Positions 25,814 to 35,003 of a DNA stretch of 64,000 nucleotides are shown here, piece after piece. The notes under the pieces were generated by a model. It searched no databases. It saw only the letters and a list, made by a program, of their open reading frames with translations, and had not been told where the DNA came from. Location: the NCBI GenBank assembly GCA_022661535.1, contig JAKULF010000004.1, forward strand, positions 2,790,001 to 2,854,000, in the 5' to 3' direction. Both the position numbers and the translations under genes were made by a program. Position 1 is the first letter of the stretch. Every line of letters starts with the position of its first letter. Source of the stretch: Eutypa lata. Taxonomy: Eukaryota; Ascomycota; Sordariomycetes; Xylariales; Diatrypaceae.

Positions 25814-26733
25814 GTTTGGAACGTTCAACCTATTGGACGATCTGACGGTCAAATTTTCGAACTGGGAGGTTATGGACTCTACAGTATCTATACCATACGA
25901 TCAAGACATGCGACCATAACAGGGAATAATTAATTTAACAGCGGCTTATCTCTATACGGGTGTTGGCGCGGGGAGCGTCCCAACGGTTCCACTTTACTAG
26001 TCCTATTACCAAGAGCAAATGAGATCTCAGTAGTGTGCCGGGGGGTTAGCGACAGTTAGCGAGCCTTGGAATAACTACGGGAAGGGGTGTTTTGGTTGAG
26101 ATGAGGCTAAGGATCACGGAAAACGGTCCAGCCGATATCAGCGAATAGGAAACTCAGGTATCTTATAGACATTCCTTCCCTTATACATTTCCTGCTCAGT
26201 TGATCCTCCACTGTGCGCTCACCTTTTGCTTAGTTGGTTGATCCTTCACTGCGCTCACGATCACGTGACGTGTGATTCGTAATATTCTTGTTCCGTTCCG
26301 TACTCCGCTCTGGAGGTACCTAGGTACCTACCATGGTGACTCGCCTTCTTATAGGTATTGTTATCTCGGCCAACTCTTTTCGGTAACTACTAGTTATAGA
26401 TAGAAGGAAAGCTAGAGGAGATATATTCGCTTTCTTGCGTCTCCTAAGCCGCCTTTCAGACCCCTAGCCAAAACCCCGTGGGGAAAAGGGGCCTCCTCGC
26501 CTCAATTTTTGTTTCTTTTTCTGCGTGCATTCTCCCGACGCGATGCCTCCCACCTCGTTATATTATACGGTGTTTTTAACCTAACACTCCACTCCGGTGC
26601 TTCATGGCAGAAGAAACAAGCTTGACTTTTTTTTTTTTTTTGGCACTTACGGTACAATGAGCTACCTACTCGCACTCTCATATCCACGAGCTACCTTGGC
26701 AAACTGTCAAGCTGCTACAATCGCTCAAATGCC
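25814..26733. other. Intergenic, between the methyltransferase and the atypical SDR
   Basis: Promoter side of the methyltransferase and 3' side of the SDR. It has an imperfect direct repeat of about 28 bp (TTGATCC..CACTG.GCGCTCAC, about 26199-26220 and 26237-26260), the palindromic string GGTACCTAGGTACC (26315-26328) and a poly-T run at 26627-26641. No gene seen. Confidence 0.45.
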
Positions 26734-27653
26734 TTATAGGCTAGAAGCAAACTTCTGGTATCCCTTGCCCATCACAAACGTCTGATGCCACGGCCCCTGC
26801 GTCTTCTCCTCCGCGAGGGCCTTGAACAGCTTCGCGTGCGCATCTCCATCGACCATGTACTTGGCCGTGCCGTTCGCCTTGCGCTCATCCGCATAATAAA
26901 ACCTATCCATCACACAAGCCGTTTAGTGTTCCCATTCATTCATTCATTTATTCATTCATTGGCTCACTCCACTACACCCAAATGGAGAAACAAATATATT
27001 AAACATAAATAGTTTGGCTTAACTTACTTATATCCCTTAGATTTATACGCATCCGCAGCAGCCCACATCATGTGTGCGCCCGCGGACTTCCCCACGCCCT
27101 GCGAGATGAAGCCCGGGATGATCTCCACGTTCAGGATATTGCCCGTCATGATGAACGTCCGCGCCGCGCCCGCGGGCAGCTGCGCGAAGCCGGTGACGGC
27201 CTGTTGCGCGGCGACGTAGAGACTCGTAACATTGACGCTGAGATCTTTGCGGAAATCGGCGAAGGAGAGGGAGAACGGGTCATCGGGGGGCGGGCGCGTC
27301 GCGGCGCTGACTGCGGGGGGGTTTTTTTATTAGTATTAGTACTGGGAATGAAAGCAGGGCAGGGCAAGGCAGGGCAAGGCAGGGCAGGGCAAGGCAGGGC
27401 TGGACGGGGGCTTACCGTTGTAGACGACTACGCTGGGGATGCCGAAGACTTTCTTGACTTTCGAGAAGGCGTTGACGACGTCGTCGGATTTGGTGAAGTC
27501 GCTGGGGATGTTCAACTGGCTGTCGGTGCTCTCTGCCTCCTTTACGGAGCGCGCGGCGACGGCAACTTTGTAGCCGCTCGCGGCGAACGTCTTCGCGACA
27601 TGGTGGCCGATGTTTGGGCCTGCGCCGAGGATGAGGATGACGGGAGAAGGCAT
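26734..27653 (-). CDS. Atypical short-chain dehydrogenase/reductase (Rossmann fold), 3 exons
   Basis: Exons 27653-27416, 27310-27028 and 26902-26734 (minus strand) give 229 residues. The N-terminal beta-alpha-beta reads VILILGAGPNIGHHVAKTFA, an SDR-like glycine-rich dinucleotide site. KVAVAARSVKEA, VVVYNG and DLSVNVTSLYVAAQQAV correspond to SDR strands 2-5. At the position of the catalytic YxxxK the protein has QGVGKSAGAHMM: the lysine may be kept but the tyrosine is absent. The C-terminal part (KGYKFYYADERKANG, DGDAHAKLF) is characteristic of a fungal subgroup usually annotated only as NAD(P)-binding Rossmann protein. Intron 1 contains a GC-rich minisatellite. The function is probably oxidoreductase-like, but catalysis by the classical SDR mechanism is doubtful. 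Confidence 0.82.
27354..27402. repeat. Minisatellite of AGGGCA/AGGGCAAGGC units inside SDR intron 1
   Basis: About 49 bp of GGGCA-rich tandem units lie in the 105-nt first intron of the minus-strand SDR. Read directly. Confidence 0.8.
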
Positions 27654-27844
27654 GATTTTTTAATAATCTTTTTAGAGTTTGTGTGTAGGGTAGGTACAAA
27701 TAGTAGTGCGAGGGATAGTCAGAGGACAAGGTAGATAAATGTAACACGAGCAAGAAGCGTTTGCTTGTTATATACCTAGGTAGGTAGACGTTTGAATGCT
27801 TATCTACCTACCCGGCAAAGCCACAATGAGGGGCCATTGAGGGC
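27654..27844. other. Short spacer, promoter side of the atypical SDR
   Basis: Contains the TACCTAGGTAGGTAG word at about 27773-27787, one of the dispersed motifs. No gene. Confidence 0.4.
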
Positions 27845-28304
27845 TAATCCGGGGCTTGCCATCAAGGGATTCGGAGCGGAGCGGATGCTGGCTGTGTCAT
27901 CACGGGGTTCGGAGCGGAGCAGATAGGGGGTTTGTCATCAAGGGAGGTGACGTACTATGTAGTAACTTCCATATTAATCAGCCGCGCAGAAACTACGGGG
28001 CGGGCCGGTGTGAAACTTGAAAGGCCGAAAAGTCAAATGCAGTAATGTGGAATAGTACGGACGTTACAGAGATGACCAGTCCGTGCTCTGTCATTGGTGG
28101 GATGGAATGTGGATGGAATGTAGCATTGTTCGAACTTGTTCATGATTGCTGGCATCGACGGTGATTGACTGCATGATCGCTCATGTTAAAGCCGACGGAT
28201 TCTGGATAAGCTTGGCTGATTAATAAGTTACATCACGTGACCCCCTTGATTACACACCTAGCATCCGCTCCGCTCCGGACGCCTTGATGACAAAACCCGC
28301 ATTA
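27845..28304. mobile_element. Non-autonomous inverted-repeat element, about 460 bp
   Basis: The left end (TAATCCGGGGCTTGCCATCA) and the complement of the right end (TAATGCGGGTTTTGTCATCA) match. The inverted similarity continues about 90-140 bp inward through GGAGCGGAGCGGATGCT, ATCAAGG.GGTGACG and ATTAATCAGCC. The left arm has the CATCA-GGAGCGGAGC module twice, the right arm once. The outer TA could be a TA target-site duplication, which would suggest a Tc1/mariner-type MITE, but this rests on two bases only. No coding capacity. Confidence 0.65.
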
Positions 28305-28599
28305 CCTAGTTAGGTATACTAAATTCGATCGACGTTCCACAAAACTAAGGCAATATACCACTTCGAGCAATGGTCGACTTGTACATAACAACTACCTCTA
28401 TACATAAATATCGTTATGACCATTAGCTATTATGCAATATACACCCCTTATAAACTTGGCAACTTTCCTTTAAACGGAAGTTAAACCAATAGCTATTACC
28501 ATTGCAATAGCTACTACAAATTCCGAAAGCTTTGATTAGGCAGGTGGTCCAATCGACGACTTACCTGTAGGTTTTTAGGTCCGTTTGTAGGTTCGCCTG
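28305..28599. other. AT-rich spacer between two repeat elements
   Basis: No open frame of note. Repeated CAATAGCTA/TTAGCTATTA words occur around 28420-28515. Confidence 0.4.
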
Positions 28600-28725
28600 C
28601 AAGCTGTGGATAAAATAAGAGTTGATATAGCCCCTTAATTCGCACTATGCTTATATAGACAAATCAGCGTCAAAATACGTGCAATATAGTCCGGGGACTA
28701 TGTTAATTTTTTTGTCCAAAGCATG
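28600..28725. mobile_element. MITE-like element, copy 2 (126 bp, 5-bp TSD)
   Basis: Diverged copy of the element at 9153-9276. Shared words are AAGCTGT.GA.AAAATAA, ATAGCCCC, TTCGCACT, GTCAAAATACGTG and a TTTTTTTGTC near the right end. Its ends CAAGCTGTGG and CCAAAGCATG are imperfectly inverted, and it is flanked by the direct repeat GCCTG (28595-28599 and 28726-28730). The arms are less alike than in copy 1, suggesting an older insertion. Confidence 0.75.
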
Positions 28726-29184
28726 GCCTGTAGGCTTGTAGGCTGGTAGGTTGTAGGTCTGTAGGTATGTTTATAGTAGATTTATCGTCGGATAGGTCGT
28801 CAAAAGCTTAATGGCAAACCTAACCTTTGATGGCAAGCTGACAAGATGACACTTAAGATTAATCATAATACATTGCTTAGCCCTAGTATTTACTCGTACA
28901 GATTATATGGAGCGATTTGGTATATGTAGGGAACAGTGGCTACTAGTTTGAAGCCTAGGTAAACGGCCCCCCTAGACGGGTCCGATATGGATGCAAGTGC
29001 TTCCGGCAGTAGGTCTTGCTTTGTCATTGTTACCCGCAAGCTCAACAGCCATTACGGTATAAGTAAAGCCACTGCTGTCCTCAAAGCAAAGTTTTGACAT
29101 CCATACCTCCACCTACACCACACACACACCTACACCTACTCGTACTTGCAGCTCCAACAGACAATCACTGCAACAAAAAACACC
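28726..29184. other. Promoter and leader of the classical SDR
   Basis: GTAGG-rich tandem words (about 28730-28770), then AT-rich spacer. CA/CT-rich leader (ACACACACACCTACACC) precedes the ATG at 29185. No other gene seen. Confidence 0.4.
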
Positions 29185-29928
29185 ATGGCCTCCACCACTA
29201 GACTTGCTGGCAAGACGGCCGTAATCACTGGCGGTGCCACCGGTATTGGCTTCGCGTCCGCCAAGCGCTTCGTTGAAGAGGGCGCCTTCGTCTTCATCTT
29301 CAGCCGCCGCCAGGACGTGCTCGACAAGGCGGTGGCCGAGCTCGGCTCGAATGCCCGCGCAGTCAAGGGCTCCGTGTCCGATCCCGCCGACCTCGACAGG
29401 CTCTACGCGGCGGTCCAGGCGGAGCGCGGCACCCTCGACATCGTCATGGCCAACTCGGGCGCGGGCAGCGTGCTCAAGCTCGGCGCCATCACCGCGGCGC
29501 ACTGCGACGAGATCCTCGACACCAACGTCAAGGGCTGCGTCTGGACCGTCCAGAAGGCGCTGCCGCTCATGGGCCGGGGCGGCTCCATCGTCCTGACCGG
29601 CTCCAGCGCCGGCACCACGGGCGCGCCCGCCCTGAGCCTGTACAGCGCGAGCAAGGCGGCGGTGCGCAACCTCGCGCGCTCCTGGGCCGAGGACCTGAAG
29701 GGCACCGGCATCCGCGTCAACGTGCTGTCGCCCGGCCCGACGGCGACGGACCTCGCGAAGGCGGCGCTGGGCGACGAGGGCCAGAAGGCGTTCGCCGACA
29801 TGACGCCGATCCAGCGCATGGCCGATCCGTCGGAGATTGGCGCCGTGGCGGCCTTCCTGGCCTCGGACGACAGCAGCTTCATGACCGCCAGCGAGGTCGC
29901 CGCTGATGGTGGTCTGGCGCAAATCTAA
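29185..29928 (+). CDS. Classical short-chain dehydrogenase/reductase (FabG-like), intronless
   Basis: NAD(P)(H)-dependent oxidoreductase of the classical SDR family; the substrate cannot be read from sequence. It has 247 residues. The cofactor motif TGGATGIG is at about residues 15-22, and the adenine-pocket segment MANSGAGS stands in place of the canonical NNAG. The catalytic triad is Ser about 140 (LTGSSAG) plus Y153-S-A-S-K157, and RVNVLSPGPTATDL is the usual PG motif. The ATG at 29185 (ACC ATG G context) is the first in the frame. The gene has no introns, and its third positions are strongly G/C, unlike most genes of the window, which are intron-interrupted. Many bacterial-type FabG-like proteins look like this, so horizontal origin is possible but untested. 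It stands just upstream of a decayed PKS fragment. Confidence 0.9.
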   Translation: MASTTRLAGKTAVITGGATGIGFASAKRFVEEGAFVFIFSRRQDVLDKAVAELGSNARAVKGSVSDPADLDRLYAAVQAERGTLDIVMANSGAGSVLKLGAITAAHCDEILDTNVKGCVWTVQKALPLMGRGGSIVLTGSSAGTTGAPALSLYSASKAAVRNLARSWAEDLKGTGIRVNVLSPGPTATDLAKAALGDEGQKAFADMTPIQRMADPSEIGAVAAFLASDDSSFMTASEVAADGGLAQI

Positions 29929-30269
29929 GTCTGATGGGAAGGGCTTGGGAAGCGAAGGCTTGGGCGGGCGAGTGCCTGCCAGATGCTAGAGAACGGAGGG
30001 GCTGCACGTCATTGGACAGTAGGGGGCGCAGCAGGATGTAGCTTAGGACCGTAGGTGATATGCTTAGCTCGAATAAAATATATAGCCCGAATACGGTGGC
30101 TCGTTTAAAAAGCATGCATCAACTATTAAACCAACTGGTGCTTAAAATTGCACATTCTGTGTTAGGGTAGAGTTGGGGATCGCGGGACTTATGCAGATGT
30201 CAGCGGTGATGAGAGTCAGTGGTTATTTCTTAGTCAATAGAAAAATGCTGACAGTCTATTAGGACAACT

Positions 30270-30603
30270 GGATATCACAGATGGCATTTGGTGGATGGGG
30301 GCAAAGCGTAAGCCCGAAGGTTCAAGGAACTTGGAATCTCCTTGAAATAATTCAGTCGGACAAACTGGACTTTCTTTATACCATCTTCGTCGGTATGTGG
30401 AATCACAGGACAATGGAGCCAAGCAAATTACAACGCGTCAAACTCGTCCCTAGATGCATTCGTTTAGTATCGACAAGGTCTCGGTCTGCCTGCATCTGTC
30501 ATTGATATTGGGTTTATGGGTGAAGTTGGTAAGGCCGTGGAGAATGATGCGTTGGTTAAGAAGTTAAATACAGGTGGATACTACAACTTAGACTCTAAGC
30601 TCT
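30270..30603 (+). pseudogene. Degenerate polyketide synthase fragment (ketoreductase domain relic)
   Basis: Translating 30279-30408 gives a stretch including SVSPKVQGTWNL and DKLDF, the segment that precedes the active-site region of fungal reducing-PKS KR domains. After a one-base frame change near 30408, the next frame reads QWSQANYNASNSSLDAFV, then a stop (TAG, 30465-30467), then YRQGLGLPASVIDIGFMGEV, exactly the order of the KR tyrosine motif and its C-terminal part in fungal reducing PKSs. No ketosynthase, acyltransferase or carrier sequence is visible nearby, so only a fragment of about 110 codons survives. It is non-functional: at least one frameshift and one stop, and no upstream or downstream domains. 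The TAG replaces a codon where Gln is usual, which a C-to-T change would explain. Confidence 0.75.
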
Positions 30604-30749
30604 CCTTGTGTTTGCTTCGGCGATATGGTGGTATTGGCTAGTGTCGTCCATGCGTGTGACAAAACTAAAGTCTTCTTTGGGTCTGGAATGGTTCATTCTT
30701 CACTTACAGTATCTAGGCCTCCTGCAACATCCCTCATAAATGCCGGTAT

Positions 30750-32980
30750 CTATATTTGATGTCCGAACTCAAACTCCCGCGAAAAGTTTTGAGACATTGA
30801 GGCAAGGTCCACATCGTATACTGAGCTTATGCTTTCCATTCTCTTGAGAAAGTCCTTCACATTTTCTCTTTCTCCGGATTGCACACCTGTTTGCGGCCGA
30901 TCCGAGCTCAGGCCTGCAAGACCAAAGTTGTCGACAGCGATCCTCGCCCTTTCAAAGAGTCCCGAACACGACGTATATGTTTCGCCGATGTTGTTACTCT
31001 CCCCACCCTTGGCTAGTATGTCTAGCAAGTCTAATAGCGGCTCAATGCATTTGAGATCTGCTGATGCGTACGGATTCGAGGGATTCCAAAGAGTGTGCGT
31101 AAGGAGTATCGTTGTGGCTGAGACGAAAATGTGGAGACCGGACCTGCGATTGTCATTATGCCATACTTGCTAGAATGATTGTGACGATGACTAGAGGCGA
31201 TGAGATTTAGGCTTACCAGACACATGCAAAGTTTCTGCGAGGAGTAGCTTGAAGTAATTTTATCACTTGCCGCGCCTCGTCAGGATAGGTGATCGGGGTC
31301 GACATCTGAAATGCAAGTGGATCATCTGGTCCATTAAGCTCACAGTTTCCTGGTACCAAGGGCAAGGAACCATATACAATAGCAAGAGAGTTGAAATACG
31401 TCAGTTGGAGTATGATGGGGTGTCGGAATGGGCCCGAGGTTGACAATTCAAGTTCTGAACCTAAGAAATCCCGCAGAAAATCGGTAGGAACAGTGGCCCT
31501 CCATGCTCGAAGCATGGAATCTAGTTCTCGAGCTGCAAGTATACGTTCGCAGGGAGTCTGTCTGGTAGCCTTTACAGAACATAGGCGGCTGTATATCTGA
31601 CCTTGGATGAGCGCTAATCTGACTCGGAAATTGAAGAAATCCATGTTATTCGACTCGCCAGGATGATTTAGAGCACTACAGTTCTCAAAGGGAAACTCTA
31701 CATCCATATTATCATCGTCTTGGGTCGGCAGCTGCCCCGTCTGTAAGCTGATATCTTTGTCAAGGGCATACGCGACCCAAAAGACCCTTTTACGTTCCTC
31801 AATTTCGGCTGCGCTGAGATCCGTATCTTGACATCGTCTATGTAGGCCCATTCTCTGAGCAAGTTTGATTGCGGACGAAGTCAACAAAGATACTGGTCCT
31901 TGGTTTGGCGTTCCTTGTAATACCAATGCCATTCCAAGCAGCGCTTGCACAGACGCAAGCGTGGAATGCATCGTGACAAGCTGGTTACTAACTGCAAGAG
32001 CGTTTTGAAAAAAACCCCAAGCTTCAAGGTCTTCGTGTTTCTCTGAGCCTGTCGACCCTTCAAATCGGTGTGTAAGTGCTAAGACAACATTCAAGCACGC
32101 CCACCAGCCTGGATCGCTCCTGTTGATGTCTAAGGATTCAAATTTGGACAAGAAAGAAGCTTGGTCGAAAATAGGATACGCGGAATGGAAGCCATCAAAC
32201 GATTTTTTGATGAGTTTCAGCGCCTTGTCTCTTGGTGGAAGAGCTTGAACGATTTTTGGGGCGAATACGCTCTTAGCGGAAGTTAGATTCCAAGGTGAAG
32301 AAACTATTTGGCTGTTGGGTGAAGAGAATGATGCTGGAGATCATCAGCTCAAGGAAGTCGCACATGAAATAGAAACTTACTGTTTTGTGAAGGTACCCCG
32401 AAGTCTGAACCTTGAGGAGACACTTCTGCCATTCTATAACCCGAATCAAACGAGCCATCTTCGTGCATGTTCTGGACTGAGTAGGTTCCAGCTTGCGGTC
32501 CATCAGAACTGGGCGTTTCCAATCCCATAGGCTCATTCCTCGACTCGACATCTGTCTCGCTCTGCTGGACGTTCACCACACGCTTTAATTGTTCTTCCAT
32601 CCATTTCAACCGTTTCTCTAGCTCCTCGACACGCTTATCCCTAGGATGTATCAGTATATGCTGGAGCAAACCCCTTATTCTGCCGCCCACGGAACACCCA
32701 GACAGCTCACCTAACTGATCGCTTTGGCATGCGCTTGACACTGATAGGAGTGAAGTGGCATCGAGTTTTATATTTCGTACATTGCACGCATACCTCTGAC
32801 GCCCCCGAGCCCACTTCGCAGCGAATCTTCTTCTTGCGGCACATATCGCATGCCTAGGCCACGTAAGCACAACAGTTCAGCACCAGAGCGGCAAGCTGGA
32901 GAGACACATACTCGAGTAACGAGCGTCATAGATCGCTCTTCCTTCCCCTTCCTCGATGCTAGGCTTATGGTTTGCGACAT
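30750..32980 (-). CDS. Zn2Cys6 fungal-specific transcription factor with MHR domain
   Basis: Nuclear binuclear-zinc regulator of about 650-660 residues, five inferred exons: about 32980-32912, a zinc-cluster exon, 32660-32390 (approximate), 32343-31217 and 31143-30750. The cluster reads ACDMCRKKKIRC then CVQCTKYKTRC, spacing C-x2-C-x6-C-x9-C-x2-C-x6-C at residues 25-55. It is followed by a basic linker and a short coiled coil (DKRVEELEKRLKWMEEQL) for dimerisation. The long exon carries the fungal TF middle-homology region, with MGLHRRCQDTDLSAAEIEER and KRVFWVAYALDKDISLQTG, the hallmark of Fungal_trans proteins. The start was taken at the ATG giving MSQTISLASRKGK. Targets are unknown. It is convergent with the SDR and the PKS relic, so it could be the orphaned regulator of that lost locus, but this is inference. 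Confidence 0.85.
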
Positions 32981-35003
32981 TCTGGCAGAGTGTGGTCGGG
33001 TGGAAATCGACCTGATCCCATTTCTAGCTAAGAGTTGGAAGATATATGAATGAACATGCGATAGAATGTCAGATGCTGGCAACGCCCGGCGCAACACATG
33101 TTGACTAATCTTGATGGGAACGCCGCATAAAGTGATTTCAAATCACATCAGCTGACTTGGAGTGTGGGGTACAAGGGGAACAAAACCGGTGGCTTTAGGA
33201 ATTTGAAGTGTAGGGATGTGGATGGGACCCCACCTGCTATGAAATATAGCGCTGCTACTCCTAAGACCACCATATTTATAGATGGCAAAGCCCTGAAGCT
33301 TAGGACTATGTAGCTGTAACTTGTTCGGCCCTCTCTAAACTGATTAAACCACTTGTTGTCTACTTCTAAACTATATTATTGCTGTGACATGTTATGATGA
33401 AGGTCGAGGCTACCCCGGGATATCCGGGTCGTGTGAACCGTGACTTGCGATGGAGCTGCTTAGCTAGTTCGGCATTGTTGAGATTATATCTATCATCTTT
33501 AATTCGGTAAAAGGTCGAAGACATTGCTAGCGATATAATCATAGGCAGCGAGCGGTACTGTCATTAGCGGACGCCAACATAGACACAATTCTATCTGTTA
33601 AATGTGCGTTACGTATCTTGTCATGACATTATCGGGTTTCCATTAGTCTTCCCCTTTTTACATTTTTATCAAAGAGCACAAGCTATAATCCATTCTATTC
33701 TAATATTGTCAAAATTGTCAATATATATAACTAGGTTAAGAGAAGCCAGAATAACCATCAATATGAGCATTGCTCGCTGAACATCCTACAGTTTTTGGGA
33801 TTCTTCTGGGCTTTGAACCTCCTCCATAAACCCAAGAAGAGAATATAAGTAGCTCGTATAGGGAACAAGGCTGTTGCCGTTATTGCTGCTCCGCTCGGGG
33901 CTGGAATCAAGCTAGCTAAGAAATTATACTATATTTTCTTCTGTCTTAACGCAATACCCACCTTCTAACGAAACCCAGAGTTCTCTCATCACAACTATAG
34001 TGTTGTACTAGATTCGTACCCCTTTGTACTTGAGCATTTATTAGATGGATATATATAGTAGGGGAAAAAGTTGGAAGAGCCCTGCTGTCTTCCTCGAAAA
34101 GTCATCAGGTGCATATAAGCATGAAAAGTGAATACAAAACTTATCCTTTAATAGCCTTGATTTAGTGCTGTTTATGTGTGTATATGCTTAAGTGAATAGC
34201 TTCGCATTACTTGTGCTTACGGCTTTGACTCTGATGTTATCTTCCCATGGTCTATTGTTAAAGACAACAGGGGACGATGTAAGGTACAACTAGGAAACCT
34301 TTGTGCTAATGGCTCAGGATGATAGCAACGGAATATAAGCGAGGAATTTACATAAAACCAACATAGAAAAGCGGAGTTATGTGCTATTAACACATTTGTC
34401 GCCAAGTTTCCGTGGTAGTCACAGGTGAAGTAAGCACGTATAAGTATTCATATTTTCGCCAAATGTCATCAAGGCAAAGGTCTTCGTGTATGTGAAATTG
34501 AAAAGAAGAAAAGAAATGCCTCTTTAAATGCAAAATACCCCCCTCCCTTGATCCTTTGGCCCCTCGGGGCATCTTCTAACAGTCATGAAAGAGCAGAAGC
34601 GCATAAACCATGTAGCCCCCCTACAAATGCAATATAATAACAAAGAAAGAAAAAAGAAAAAAAAAGAAAGAAAAAAATAAAAAATAAACGAAAACACGAA
34701 AACTCAAAACAGAACGATGATCTTTTCTTGATCTATTCTTCTCCGCTCTACTCCTCCCTTCCATCCTTAGCTCCACTGGGTTGGGTTCTAAGTAAAAGAA
34801 ATAGTTAGAAAGCATATTCATCTATGGCATGGTATAGCTCCTAGATATCTAGGAGGGAAAAGGAAAAAAAAGAAAGAGAAGAGAAGCAGGAATAAAAAAG
34901 CGAAAACTTACTGTCGGTGCAACATTGGCATGCCATGTCCAAGTGGACACTTCTCCAGTCCCTCACCAATGCTGCATTGCATTGCATGCACATAGGTGCC
35001 AAG
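32981..35003. other. Intergenic, between the Zn2Cys6 gene and the VPPHLR-tail protein
   Basis: About 2 kb, AT-rich. It contains an A/G-rich low-complexity strip (34640-34690), another at 34858-34905, and no open frame with a recognisable domain. Confidence 0.45.

Noticed and set aside
25814..25852. Upstream extension of the methyltransferase by 13 codons
   Set aside because: The frame opens with TTG, not ATG; the first ATG is at 25813 with a good context.
27072..27734. 220-codon plus-strand open frame
   Set aside because: Overlaps the three-exon minus-strand SDR, which has a clear Rossmann motif and valid splice sites.
29113..29922. 269-codon minus-strand open frame
   Set aside because: Antisense shadow of the classical SDR, low-complexity Arg/Ala/Gly/Glu composition.
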